Translations under genes and position numbers: made by a program | Origin: Rhizobacter sp. Root404 | Lineage (GTDB): Bacteria > Pseudomonadota > Gammaproteobacteria > Burkholderiales > Burkholderiaceae_C | Direction of reading: 5' to 3' | Length of the DNA: 64,000 bases | Assembly: GCF_001425865.1 (NCBI RefSeq) | Contig: NZ_LMDS01000001.1 | Span: 62,001-126,000 of the forward strand | Part shown: piece by piece, positions 1 to 8,543 of the stretch | Layout: each line of letters starts with the position of its first letter | How positions within the stretch are numbered: the stretch's first letter is position 1 | Notes under the pieces: model-generated | What the model was told of the DNA's origin: nothing | What the model saw: the letters and a program-made list of their open reading frames with translations, nothing else | Databases searched by the model: none

Positions 1-2
1 GC

Positions 3-1310
3 GGGCGCCTGATGGTCGGCGCCACCGTGGTCCTGATCGCCTTCGTGGCGAGCGCGGGTTGGGCTGTGCAGCGTGCCCACGAGCAGAGCGTGCGCACCGC
101 CCGCTTCGCGCAGTTGCAGGGCACGGTGTACCTGCTCCTCGCCGGCCTCGAACTCGACCGGCGCGGCGCACTGGTCCTGCCGCCGTCGTTTCCCGAGCCG
201 CGCCTGTCGTTCCCCGGATCGGGCCTGTACGCGAACATCGCCAACGTCACGCGGCGCGAGGGCTGGCAATCGCCGTCCAGCGTCGGGCTGGAGCCCCCAT
301 TCCTGCGCGATGTCGCGATCGGCCAGTGGCGCACGGAGATCGTCGCCGCCGGCGGCCGCGATTACCTGGTGATCGGATACAGCGTCAACTGGACCGAGCG
401 CGCGCAGACGGCGGCGCTGGTGCTGTCCGTGGTCGAGGACAAGGCCGAGTTCGATCAGGAGGTCGCCGCGTTCCAGCGCACCTTGTGGACATGGCTGGGC
501 GGTGCCGCGGTGCTACTGCTCGTGTCGCAGACGCTGCTGCTCGGCTGGGGCTTGGCGCCGCTGCGCCGGGTCGCCCACGAACTGCGCCGCATTGAGCAGG
601 GCGACCAGACCGGGATCGAAGGCCGCTACCCGGTCGAGATCACGGCCTTGACCACCCGCATCAACACCCTGATCCACCAGGAACGCACGCGCCTGACGAA
701 GTACCGCGAGGCCCTGAGCTTCCTCGCGCACAGCTTGAAGACGCCGCTGGCGGTGCTCCGTTCGGCGCTCGGTGAGCCCGAGCACCTGCCCGGCACTGTG
801 AGCGACCAAGTCGCGCGGATGGACGCCATCGTCCAGCACCAGTTGGCGCGTGCAGCGGCCAGCGGTGCCTCGCGTTTCGCGCCCTGGCTGCCCATCGCCC
901 CGGTGCTGGAGCGCATCCGTGATTCCCTGCTCAAGGTCTACGCCGAGAGGGGCCTGTCGTTCTCGTTCGATGTGCCGGCCGGGCTCGCCTGGCGGCTCGA
1001 GGAGGGGGATGCCTTCGAGATCTTCGGCAACGTGCTGGACAACGCCTGCAAGTGGGCGCGCACCCGGGTTGCGGTCAGCGCGCGCCGGGAAGGCGACGTG
1101 CTGTTCGTGAGCGTCGACGACGACGGCCCGGGGTTCGGCGACACCCGCGCCGTCCTGCAGTTGCACGTGCGTGGCGACGAGAAGATCCCGGGCCACGGCG
1201 TCGGCCTGGCGGTCGTCAACGACCTCGTGGCCGGGCACGACGGCGAGCTCGTCCTCGGCCGCTCGGCGCTCGGCGGCGGCCGGGTCGAGATGACGCTGCG
1301 CATGGCCTGA
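3..1310 (+). CDS. Sensor histidine kinase (PhoQ-like layout), 5' end cut by window
   Basis: Inner-membrane sensor kinase of a two-component system; its response regulator is presumably just left of the window. The first ATG is at 12, but the frame stays open to the window edge and the first membrane helix starts at once, so the true start may lie outside. A first helix (about residues 2-21) and a second (about 158-182) flank a periplasmic sensor region. The H-box LAHSLKTPLAVLR carries the phospho-accepting His at about residue 240. The N-box NVLDNACKWA (about 340-349) and the G-boxes DDDGPGF and GHGVGLAVVNDL follow. The LKTPLAVLR form is typical of PhoQ/QseC-like kinases. The signal sensed cannot be read from the sequence. 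Confidence 0.9.
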   Translation, partial: GRLMVGATVVLIAFVASAGWAVQRAHEQSVRTARFAQLQGTVYLLLAGLELDRRGALVLPPSFPEPRLSFPGSGLYANIANVTRREGWQSPSSVGLEPPFLRDVAIGQWRTEIVAAGGRDYLVIGYSVNWTERAQTAALVLSVVEDKAEFDQEVAAFQRTLWTWLGGAAVLLLVSQTLLLGWGLAPLRRVAHELRRIEQGDQTGIEGRYPVEITALTTRINTLIHQERTRLTKYREALSFLAHSLKTPLAVLRSALGEPEHLPGTVSDQVARMDAIVQHQLARAAASGASRFAPWLPIAPVLERIRDSLLKVYAERGLSFSFDVPAGLAWRLEEGDAFEIFGNVLDNACKWARTRVAVSARREGDVLFVSVDDDGPGFGDTRAVLQLHVRGDEKIPGHGVGLAVVNDLVAGHDGELVLGRSALGGGRVEMTLRMA

Positions 1311-1385
1311 GGAATCTCGCGCTCGTTCAGGTGGCGTTCACGGGGGGTCGCGCAAGATGACCTTACCGCAACACAAGGAGCCACC

Positions 1386-1754
1386 ATGCAGCGCCCCTTC
1401 CTCCAGAGACTCATCGCCTCCACCGTGCTGATCGGCGCCGTGCTCGGCACCGCATCGGTCGCGCATGCGAGGCCCGATGTGCAAGTCTCGATCGGTCTGC
1501 CGGGCCTCCCGGTGCTGCTGCCGCCGCCGCTGCCGCTGCCGCGCCCATTCTTCCGGGAGCAGCCGGTCTATGTTCAGCCGCGCGTCGTCTACCAGGCGCC
1601 GCCGGTGGTGTACGAACGCCCATGGCGGCCCTCGTACCGTTACGAGGCTGAGCGTGATCGCGAGTGGCGCCATCGCGGCTGGGAGCGCCGCGACCGGGAC
1701 CGCCACGATCGCTGGGACCGCTCCCCCCACCACGACCACCGCGGCCGGGATTGA
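1386..1754 (+). CDS. Small secreted Pro/Arg-rich protein, unknown function
   Basis: A 122-residue protein preceded by a good ribosome binding site (AAGGAG at 1376-1381). It has a clear Sec signal peptide of about 28 residues ending TASVAHA. The mature part holds a Leu/Pro-rich stretch (PVLLPPPLPLPRP), then a Tyr/Pro/Val segment and a strongly charged Arg/Asp/His tail. Low-complexity basic periplasmic proteins of this kind are common in Burkholderiales. No catalytic motif is visible and the family is not recognised. Confidence 0.75.
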   Translation: MQRPFLQRLIASTVLIGAVLGTASVAHARPDVQVSIGLPGLPVLLPPPLPLPRPFFREQPVYVQPRVVYQAPPVVYERPWRPSYRYEAERDREWRHRGWERRDRDRHDRWDRSPHHDHRGRD

Positions 1755-1757
1755 GCG

Positions 1758-1922
1758 ATGAGTCGCAGCGAACTGTCCAATCAGCGCCAGCGTCTGCAGC
1801 GCAAGTTGGCTGCATGTTCACGCGGCTGGCACAGCGGGCGCGTCGACCGGCTTGAGGAAGCCCTGCGCGCGATCGAACGTGCGCTGGCCAAGACGGTGGC
1901 GCAGCGTTCGAAACCCCACTGA
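1758..1922 (+). CDS. Small basic helical protein (54 residues), hypothetical
   Basis: A short frame beginning three bases after the preceding stop. It encodes 54 residues rich in Arg, Gln, Leu and Glu, with a predicted amphipathic helix around VDRLEEALRAIERALAK. Codon use matches the neighbours (mostly G or C at the third position). There is no strong ribosome binding site, so translation would rely on coupling to the upstream gene. No family is recognised. Confidence 0.45.
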   Translation: MSRSELSNQRQRLQRKLAACSRGWHSGRVDRLEEALRAIERALAKTVAQRSKPH

Positions 1923-1978
1923 GCCAATTGCGTAGCAAGCCGGCCTCCACAGCAGCACTGCATATCAAGAGAACACAC

Positions 1979-2188
1979 ATGTTCAAGCGTCTGTCCCTCA
2001 TCGCCCTCGGCGCAACAGTCCTGACCAGCCTGAGCGCCTGCGTGGTCGTGCCGCCCTACGGCCATGCGCCGCGCTACGTCCATGACCGTGACCGCGACGG
2101 CGTGTCGAACCGCCACGATCGTGATCGCGATGGCGATGGCGTGCCCAACCGCTACGACCGCCGGCCCGATAACCGCTACCGCCGCTGA
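1979..2188 (+). CDS. Small lipoprotein with Asp-rich, thrombospondin-type-3-like repeats
   Basis: A 69-residue predicted lipoprotein. The signal peptide ends in the lipobox LSAC (Cys at about residue 20), after which the chain would be lipidated and anchored. The mature part has two copies of a D-x-D-x-D-G-x-x-N/D pattern (DRDRDGVSNRHD and DRDGDGVPNRYD), the layout of thrombospondin type 3 calcium-binding repeats. The ATG at 1979 puts the signal peptide at the N terminus; an in-frame start further upstream would not. Calcium binding is inferred from the repeat only. Confidence 0.7.
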   Translation: MFKRLSLIALGATVLTSLSACVVVPPYGHAPRYVHDRDRDGVSNRHDRDRDGDGVPNRYDRRPDNRYRR

Positions 2189-2480
2189 GCCGGGCCGCGC
2201 GCGCGGCGTGGCCTGTCCGAGCCGCTGGCACCGGCTCGCCATCTCCCCGGTGCGCACCGGCAAGAGAGTTCGGCTGTACATCGCCTCGGAGCGACAGTCA
2301 CAACGCGATCCAGCCGCTACAGGTTGACTGCGACAGACCCTTCTCGGCCATCCGCTGTTGTTGCAGGCTGTCGGCTTTCGGGCTTTGCAGCGCAAGCGCT
2401 GAGTGTGGGTGGTCCCGCTCCATTCCCGGCGCCGGGCCACGGTCCTGCGCAGACATCACAGGCGTCGATCGATGTTTGAA
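2189..2480. other. Intergenic, no gene seen
   Basis: About 290 bases between the lipoprotein gene and the convergent LysR gene. I find no coding frame with native codon use, no clear terminator with a T-tract and no recognisable RNA. Confidence 0.5.
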
Positions 2481-3392
2481 TCATCCCGTAAGGATGGGCC
2501 GCAGGGCGTCGATTTCCTCGACAACGAAGTCGAACAGCGCAGACACGCGCGGCGTTCGCCGTAACTCGCGCGTGGTCAACAAGCGCCAGATACGGGACAG
2601 CTCGGCGACAGGCCCCAGCACCCGAACGAGATCGGGCTCCGCGTCGCCGATAGACAGCGGCAGCGGCCCGATACCGATGCCCGCCTTGACCGAGTAGATC
2701 AGGCCGAGAACACTGCTGCTGCGTGCTGCGAGCGGTGCATCCGGCGCCACGTTGCGCAGCCATTGTGCGATGCGGTGCCTGGTCATCGTGTCGTCGAAGC
2801 CGACGAGCGCGTGTGAGGCGAGGTCCTCGATGCCCGCGGGCTGCCCGTGGCGCTCGATGTAGGCCCGGCTCGCATAGACCGCCCAGATCGAATCGCCGAT
2901 CTTGCGTCCCACCAGTTCGTCGTCGTCAGTGTCGCCCGAGCGCAGGGCGACATCGGCCTCGCCCTGCGCGAGGTCGACGTACTTGTCGCTCATCACGAAC
3001 TGCACATGCAGCGCCGGATGCCGCGCATGAAAGCGATCCAGCAGCCCGGCCTGCGTGATGCGGTTGACGATCGGCTCAGGGCAGGTCAGGCGGATCACCC
3101 CAGCAGCCTCGGTGCCGAGCGTTCGCAGCTGTCGCTCGAAGGCTTGCACCGAGCGCTCGACGGCCTCGGCAAAGGGCAGCATCTCCTGGCCGAAGTCGGT
3201 CAGGCGATAGCCGCTCGGCTGGCGCTGCACCAGCGATTGCCCGATGCGGCGCTCGAGTTCGACCAGGCGGCGCTGCACAGTGGACTGGTCGACGCCTAGC
3301 GCGCGGCCGGCGGCCAGCGTGCTGCCATGCCGCGCCACAGCGAGCAGGTGCTTGAGATCGTCCCAGTCGAAGCGACTCGGGCTATGCGTCAT
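2481..3392 (-). CDS. LysR-family transcriptional regulator
   Basis: A 303-residue LysR regulator. The N-terminal winged helix-turn-helix (about residues 8-66) includes LLAVARHGSTLAAGRALGVD and the wing GYRLTDFGQE. The substrate-binding-like effector domain runs from about 92 to the end. It is divergent from the methyltransferase and Bug receptor genes, with a 62-base gap, so it most likely controls that pair and itself. The effector is unknown. The length is normal for the family. Confidence 0.9.
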   Translation of the reverse strand: MTHSPSRFDWDDLKHLLAVARHGSTLAAGRALGVDQSTVQRRLVELERRIGQSLVQRQPSGYRLTDFGQEMLPFAEAVERSVQAFERQLRTLGTEAAGVIRLTCPEPIVNRITQAGLLDRFHARHPALHVQFVMSDKYVDLAQGEADVALRSGDTDDDELVGRKIGDSIWAVYASRAYIERHGQPAGIEDLASHALVGFDDTMTRHRIAQWLRNVAPDAPLAARSSSVLGLIYSVKAGIGIGPLPLSIGDAEPDLVRVLGPVAELSRIWRLLTTRELRRTPRVSALFDFVVEEIDALRPILTG

Positions 3393-3454
3393 TGCGGCCC
3401 CGTCCTGCAGTTTTGCGCCTTACGCCCCGGTGCCACGGCACCTAAGCTGGCCGC

Positions 3455-4342
3455 ATGGACACATCGATCGACGATCACGCCACGGCCAACCATGCGTTCA
3501 AGGCAAGTATGCGCCACCAGTGGGACCACGCCGCGGCGGGTTGGAACGCCCACATGGCGGACATCGGCGCCTGGCTGCGCCAGCCGACCGAGGCCATGTG
3601 CCGCATGGCGGGGGTGAGGGCGGAGTCCCGCGTGCTCGATGTCGCCGCCGGGTCGGGCGAGCAGACCCTGCTCATCGCGCAGCGGGTGGGTGCTCGCGGC
3701 CACGTGCTCGCTACCGACCTGTCGCCGGCGATCGTGGCGCTGGCGCGCGACAACGTCGGCCGCGCCGGCCTGATCCAGGTCGAGACCCGGGTGGCCGATG
3801 GCGAAGACCTGGGCGTTCCCGAGGCCTCGTTCGATGCCGCGGTGTGCCGGCTTGGGCTGATGTTCTTCCCCGATCCGCTGCGCGGCTTGCGTGAGATCCA
3901 TCGGGCGCTGCGACCCGGCGGTGGCATCTGCACGATGGTCTTTTCGCGTCCAGAGACAAACCCGTGCATCGCGATCCTCATGTCGACGGCGCTGAAGCAC
4001 GCGGGCCTGCCGGCGCGCGACCCCTTCCAGCCGGGCGGGCTGCTCAGCCTGGGCCAGCCGGGCCACATCGACACGCTCTTCCGGTCGGCCGGCTTTGGCG
4101 ACGTCGCGACCATGGCAGTCGATGCGGTGTTTCACCTGCCCTCGGTCGACCACTACCTCGGTTTCGTCCGCCGCTCGGCGAGCCCGATCCTGCAGATCCT
4201 CGACCGCCTCGACGCGGCCGCGGCCGAGGCCGTCTGGCGCGACTTGCGCGAGCGTTTGAGTGCCTTCAACACGACCGACGGCTGGGCGGGTCCGAACGAG
4301 TTGTTGTTGACGGCGGCGCGCCGCCCCGAGGAGACAACATGA
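3455..4342 (+). CDS. Class I SAM-dependent methyltransferase (UbiE-like)
   Basis: A 295-residue cytosolic methyltransferase. Motif I, VLDVAAGSGEQT (about residues 60-71), binds SAM; ATDLS follows as the acidic loop, and FDAAVCRLGLMFFPD corresponds to motif IV. The fold resembles UbiE/Methyltransf_11 proteins, but the genomic context does not support a ubiquinone role. It is the first gene after the divergent LysR regulator, and its stop codon overlaps the start of the Bug receptor gene (ATGA), so the two are translationally coupled. The substrate is unknown. Confidence 0.85.
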   Translation: MDTSIDDHATANHAFKASMRHQWDHAAAGWNAHMADIGAWLRQPTEAMCRMAGVRAESRVLDVAAGSGEQTLLIAQRVGARGHVLATDLSPAIVALARDNVGRAGLIQVETRVADGEDLGVPEASFDAAVCRLGLMFFPDPLRGLREIHRALRPGGGICTMVFSRPETNPCIAILMSTALKHAGLPARDPFQPGGLLSLGQPGHIDTLFRSAGFGDVATMAVDAVFHLPSVDHYLGFVRRSASPILQILDRLDAAAAEAVWRDLRERLSAFNTTDGWAGPNELLLTAARRPEETT

Positions 4343-5376
4343 CCGCATCGATGCACGACCACGGCGAACCCGTGCGCGGGCACGGCGGCACCACCGACCG
4401 CCGACGCTTCCTGCAAGCCGGAGTGGGTGCGCTGGCCGCCCCATCCACGCTGCTGCTCGCACGCCGCGCCGACGCGGCCGGCAACGATCCGATGCGCATC
4501 CTGTGCAGCGGACCGGCCGGCAGCGTTCCCGACCTGATCGCTCGTGCGGTCGCCGATCAGCTGTGGGTCACAGCCGGGCTGCGTGCGCTGGTCGACAACC
4601 GGCCCGGCGCCGCCGGGCAGATCAGCGTCGGCGCATTGAAGGGCGCCGCGGCTGACGGGTCGACGCTGCTGCTGGCCCAGGGCGCGGTCGCCACCCTCTA
4701 TCCCCACATTTACCCGAAGCTGACCTACGCGGTGTCCGACCTCGAGCCGGTGTCGACGGCCGGCGAAATGACGCTGGCGCTGGCAGTGGGCCCCGCCGTG
4801 CCGGCGTCGGTGGGCAGCATGCGGGACCTGATGGCGTGGATGCGCAGCCAGCCGCGACTGGCCAACGTCGGCTCGCCCGGCACCGGCACGCTGCCCCACC
4901 TGCTGGAGGCGATGCTGATGCGCGAAGCCGGCACCGCCTGGCAACACATCGCCTACTCCGGCGGGCCGCCTGCCGTCGTGGCCCTGCTCGGCGGGCAGAT
5001 CGCCGCGCTGGTCTTGCCAGAGGGGCTGTTCAGCGAGCACCGCACCAGCGGGCGACTGCGGGTGCTGGCCACGTCGGGCGCACAACGCACGGTCTTGATG
5101 CCGGACGTGCCGACGCTGGTCGAGCAGGGCTACGCCGATCTGGCGGTGCGCGAGTGGTTCGCTTTCTTCATGTCGCCGCGGGTCAGCCCGCGGCAGGTCG
5201 TGGAGCGGTCCAAGGTGTTGCGCCTGGCGCTGGCGCAATCCGAACTGGCCGCTGCATTCGCCAACGCCGGCATCGTCTCCATGTCCAGCACGCCCGAAGT
5301 GCTGTCGGCCCGCATCGCCACGGAGCGGCGGCTGTGGGAACCGATCGTGCGGGCCCTGGACGTGCGCGTCGAATGA
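4339..5376 (+). CDS. Bug/TctC-family periplasmic solute receptor with Tat signal
   Basis: A 345-residue tripartite-tricarboxylate-type receptor. The ATG at 4339 overlaps the preceding TGA. The N terminus carries a twin-arginine motif (DRRRFLQAG) followed by a hydrophobic stretch and ARRADA, so it should be exported folded by the Tat system; most family members use Sec. Family hallmarks include VDNRPGAAGQISVGALKGA, the SPGTGTLPHL region and MPDVPTLVEQGY. No membrane components are adjacent, as is usual for the expanded Bug family. Pairing with a methyltransferase is unusual. Confidence 0.88.
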   Translation: MTASMHDHGEPVRGHGGTTDRRRFLQAGVGALAAPSTLLLARRADAAGNDPMRILCSGPAGSVPDLIARAVADQLWVTAGLRALVDNRPGAAGQISVGALKGAAADGSTLLLAQGAVATLYPHIYPKLTYAVSDLEPVSTAGEMTLALAVGPAVPASVGSMRDLMAWMRSQPRLANVGSPGTGTLPHLLEAMLMREAGTAWQHIAYSGGPPAVVALLGGQIAALVLPEGLFSEHRTSGRLRVLATSGAQRTVLMPDVPTLVEQGYADLAVREWFAFFMSPRVSPRQVVERSKVLRLALAQSELAAAFANAGIVSMSSTPEVLSARIATERRLWEPIVRALDVRVE

Positions 5377-5454
5377 GGGGGCGGCCTCGCTCCACCCCCC
5401 GATCTTTCGTTCCAGGACTATTCACCATTGACTGAACGACACAGGGAGAAGGAC

Positions 5455-6498
5455 ATGCATACCGTTTCGATGGCACGCGCACTCGTGGGTCTCTGGTTCG
5501 GCGTAATGGCGACGGTGGCCCAGGCCGCTTCGCTGCGCACCGTGACCGACGTTTGGGGTGGCAACGGCACTGACAACATCGCCCAAGGCTGCACCACCTA
5601 CGGGCCGATTCCTGACCTGGGGTCGTTCTTCAACGGCGGAGGGTTTCGTGTGCTGGGAGGAAACGAGGCCTGTGGTTACGTCGGCGTCACCTCCGACAAG
5701 ACCGCAGCCAGCGGGCCGCTGCTGACCCAGCAGACCTTGGCCCCGGTGCCGCTGGACACCGTCGGCGGTACCTACAAGGGTGCGGCGGGTGCCCGCGCGG
5801 CCTACGGATCTCTCGGCGTGGCCTCCTCCGGCATCCACGTCGGTGCCTCCGGGAGTACGACGGCCGTCTTCTCCACCGGGGCGGCCTTCTTCCAAGACAC
5901 CTTGACGGCCAGCAGCCCGCTGGTGTCACCCAGCGCCCCCGGCTTCGTGCGTTACGTTTTCAGCATGGATGGCGCGCTTTCCGCGCCGCTGGACCAACGC
6001 GGCACGGCCAGCGTGCAGCTCAACATCCAGCAGGGCAGCGGGCAGGTGCTGGGCCTGGGCCGGCTAGCGGTGCAAGCCGGCGACCTTGGCGCCTTCTCGG
6101 CCATCGACAGCAACCCGGGCGGCTGGTCGCTGGGCGTCGGCTCCGTGGCGGGCGCCGACGTCTTCGGCAGCACCGTGCATGTCCCCTTTTTCGGCGACGT
6201 CGATCTGCCAATGATCTGGGGCAGCCCCTGGGAGCTGAAGGTAGGCTTGCTGGCGCAGTCGGGCCACACGTCGGATGCGAGTTTCCTGTCCACCGCCAAC
6301 CTCGTCGACGTCCAGGTGTTCGACGCTGCGCACCAGCGCATCACCGACTTCACCCTCGTCAGTTCATCAGGCACCGACTACCTGGCGCCGGTGCCCGAAC
6401 CTGCGACCTGGGGGCTGTGTCTTCTCGGGCTTGTCGCCATCGGGATGCGATGCGGCCAGGCGACCGCGAACAGACCTCGGACCCGCAGCTTGTCTTGA
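5455..6498 (+). CDS. PEP-CTERM sorting domain protein
   Basis: A 347-residue exported protein. The start at 5455 follows the purine-rich site GGGAGAAGG and gives a signal peptide ending ATVAQA. The C terminus has the sorting signal VPEPATWGLCLLGLVAIG followed by a basic tail, the hallmark of PEP-CTERM proteins processed by exosortase. Basic residues after the helix are expected; here the tail is longer than usual. The body is rich in Gly, Ser and Thr, as in other PEP-CTERM proteins linked to exopolysaccharide and the cell surface. The specific role is unknown. Confidence 0.85.
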   Translation: MHTVSMARALVGLWFGVMATVAQAASLRTVTDVWGGNGTDNIAQGCTTYGPIPDLGSFFNGGGFRVLGGNEACGYVGVTSDKTAASGPLLTQQTLAPVPLDTVGGTYKGAAGARAAYGSLGVASSGIHVGASGSTTAVFSTGAAFFQDTLTASSPLVSPSAPGFVRYVFSMDGALSAPLDQRGTASVQLNIQQGSGQVLGLGRLAVQAGDLGAFSAIDSNPGGWSLGVGSVAGADVFGSTVHVPFFGDVDLPMIWGSPWELKVGLLAQSGHTSDASFLSTANLVDVQVFDAAHQRITDFTLVSSSGTDYLAPVPEPATWGLCLLGLVAIGMRCGQATANRPRTRSLS

Positions 6499-6813
6499 CG
6501 TCTGCCTTGCCCCGCTCAAGCATGTCCCTCCTATTCGCGTCTTAGGTGGAGATGTTGAGCTCGCGGAGTCTAAGACTGCAGTTCGTACTTCGTCAGATCC
6601 AACGACAGCTGTCGATCACGCTTGCGAAAGGGGAGTCACGGCCGGTTGCGGACGCTCGCGACAGGCGGGTTTGGGGTACCCGTGGCTCAGTAGTTTGCTA
6701 TTGCGGATCGAGAAGTGCCGTCTGAACTCGACCGAAGACAACTCTTCGTTGCAGGCAAGGATCCGAGGTCTGACGCCGATGGCCGACGGCAGACAGACGG
6801 GTTAGGACCCGGC
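6499..6813. other. Intergenic, no gene seen
   Basis: About 315 bases of visibly lower GC than the flanks between the PEP-CTERM gene and the convergent MarR gene. No frame shows native codon use. A short self-complementary AGTCTAAGACT occurs near 6567 but lacks a loop or T-tract, so I do not call a terminator. Confidence 0.45.
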
Positions 6814-7275
6814 CTAAGCCGGACGTGGCAGCCGGCCGTTTCGTTCGGCATGTGAGGCCGCCATGGCCTCGAGCAGCTTCCGCGCAGCGGCGACCTGGCG
6901 CATTCCGAGTCGTTGCACCAGCGCCTGCTCGTACTTGTCGTGGAAAGACCGCGCCCAACCCAGCGCGGCGTGGCCGCGTTCGGTGAGTTCTAGCCGCTTG
7001 ACGCGTCGGTCGTCCGCGTCGGCGCTCCGCGCCACGTAGCCCTTGGCCACCATGTCGTCGACGACCTTCAGCGCCCCGGGCGAGCTCATGCCGAGTTGCA
7101 TGGCGAGTTCGCTTAGGTTGCAGGGCCCCTGCGCCAGCAGGCGGAAGACGTATCCGAACGAGGTGCCAATGTCATCGAATCCCGCCGCGGCGAGGTCGGC
7201 GTCGAGGGCCTCCTTGAACGCCACGAACGCCACGTTCAGCAGCACACCAAAGTCCAGTGGTTCAGGGCTTGACAT
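6814..7275 (-). CDS. MarR-family transcriptional regulator
   Basis: A 153-residue MarR-type regulator. The winged helix region includes LSELAMQLGMSSPGALKVVDDMVAKGYV, read here as two helices plus the recognition helix (about residues 55-82), then the wing RSADADDRRVKRLELTERG, a conserved family feature. It is divergent from the cupin gene with only 48 bases between them. A palindromic operator lies in that gap, so it most likely represses the cupin gene and itself. The ligand is unknown. Confidence 0.9.
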   Translation of the reverse strand: MSSPEPLDFGVLLNVAFVAFKEALDADLAAAGFDDIGTSFGYVFRLLAQGPCNLSELAMQLGMSSPGALKVVDDMVAKGYVARSADADDRRVKRLELTERGHAALGWARSFHDKYEQALVQRLGMRQVAAARKLLEAMAASHAERNGRLPRPA

Positions 7276-7306
7276 CGTTAACCACGGTTAATAAACTATG
7301 GTTAAT
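7269..7306 (+). promoter_or_regulatory. Promoter and MarR-type operator of the cupin gene
   Basis: A consensus -35 box TTGACA (7269-7274), a 17-base spacer and a -10-like TAAACT (7292-7297). The spacer contains the palindrome TTAACCACGGTTAA (7278-7291), and the half-site GGTTAAT is repeated at 7286-7292 and 7300-7306. A dimer bound here would cover the promoter core and the start of the divergent MarR gene. The sequence is seen; binding by the adjacent MarR protein is inferred. Confidence 0.65.
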
Positions 7307-7323
7307 CATACAGGAGAGTTCTC

Positions 7324-7698
7324 ATGCCCATGCTGTTTCGTAGCGACGCGCCGACCTTCGGTCTGCCTGGAATCTGCTTCACGACCTTGTCGTCCCCGCG
7401 CCGCGGGGCCCGCGAAAACGCCGTCTGGGAAGTCACGGTCGATCCCGGCGTCGCCGGCTCGCCCCATCGCCTGACGCGCGAGGAGACCTTCGTCGCCCTC
7501 GAGGGCAGCGCCGTCGTCGAAGTCGACGGCCAGCGTCATGAGCTTGCGGCGGGCAGCGCGCTCGTCGTCGACGCAGGTCAGACGTTGTCCTTGTCGAACG
7601 CCGGGCCGCAGCCGTTTCGCGCGCTGGCCGTGCTCCCCGTCGGCGGTCAGGCAGTGATCGGGGACGGGCCGGCGTTCACCCCCGCCTGGGCGGCTTGA
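7324..7698 (+). CDS. Small cupin-domain protein
   Basis: A 124-residue single-domain cupin preceded by CAGGAGAG. The two cupin motifs can be traced: SPHRLTREETFVALEG (motif 1, with His and Glu) and the later ALVVDAGQTLSLSNAGP (motif 2, weakly conserved and lacking the usual His). With an incomplete metal site it may be a binding protein rather than a metalloenzyme. The divergent MarR gene and operator suggest induction by a small molecule that this protein may bind or modify. Confidence 0.8.
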   Translation: MPMLFRSDAPTFGLPGICFTTLSSPRRGARENAVWEVTVDPGVAGSPHRLTREETFVALEGSAVVEVDGQRHELAAGSALVVDAGQTLSLSNAGPQPFRALAVLPVGGQAVIGDGPAFTPAWAA

Positions 7699-7777
7699 CC
7701 CAAACACGCCGATCTTCCCGAATCCGCCTCCGACGCGCCGCATCCCAATCGCGATGCGTGCCCTCCAAGGTCAAGGC

Positions 7778-8543
7778 ATGTCCTCCATCCTCATCGCCTC
7801 GGTGCCCATCCACGGGCACGTCACCCCGCCGCTGCCGATTTCGACGACCGCATCGACCTCAACGACCGCTTCCCCGGGCGCGCGGCGCTTTCGGGCGCGA
7901 AGGCCATCGCCTTCGACGTCGTCGAGCTGTTCACGCGCCCGGCCGCAGCGCAGCACGCGGCGGTGATGCGCGCGCAGGCGGTCGACCCGGCCCATGCCCT
8001 GCTCGTCGACCCGGCTTTCGCGGGCGCGGCCCTCGAGCGCTCGCCGATGAAGACGTGCTGGTCGTCGTGTCGACCGGCGGACGCCCGCTCGCCAGCCTGC
8101 CGTCGCTGACCGCGAACGCCCGTGCCGCCGAGTACCTGCCATACGACGAGCTGCTGCCGAAGACCGCGGTCTTCGTCACGAACGGCGGCTACGGCGGCGT
8201 GCAGTACGCGCTGCGCCATGGGGTTCCCATCGTTGTCAGCGGCGGCCAGGAGGACAAGCCCGAGGTCGGTGCGCGCGTGGCGTGGTCGGGGGAGGGACGC
8301 CGGTTGCGGCTATCGCCGAAGGTGTCTGACCTTCGGGACGCCATCAAGGCGGTCTTGCAAGACGACCGATACCGGAGTGCAGCCGCTGCGATGGCGGAGC
8401 GCATGGCCCGCAGTGGTGGTTTGCCTGCGTTGGCTGCAGTCGTCGATGCGGTGGTCTTCCCGACCGCGGGCCCTGCGGCACCGGGCGCCCGCCCGGCGGC
8501 CACTGGGCCATCGAGCCTGTTTGTACCAAGGGCACCGGCATGA
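7778..8543 (+). pseudogene. Decayed macrolide/UDP-type glycosyltransferase (three frames)
   Basis: Remnants of one glycosyltransferase gene lie in order in three reading frames. An N-terminal piece SILIASVPIHGHVTPPLPI starts at 7778. From about 7837, in a second frame, comes FDDRIDLNDRFPGRAALSG. From about 8045, in a third frame, comes DVLVVVSTGGRPLASLP and the donor-binding region VFVTNGGYGGVQYALRHG followed by PIVVSGGQEDKPEVG. Family members are about 400 residues; here at least two internal stretches are missing as well as the frame shifts. The third-frame piece alone (about 160 residues) keeps the sugar-nucleotide signature but lacks the acceptor domain, so activity is unlikely. Confidence 0.75.
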
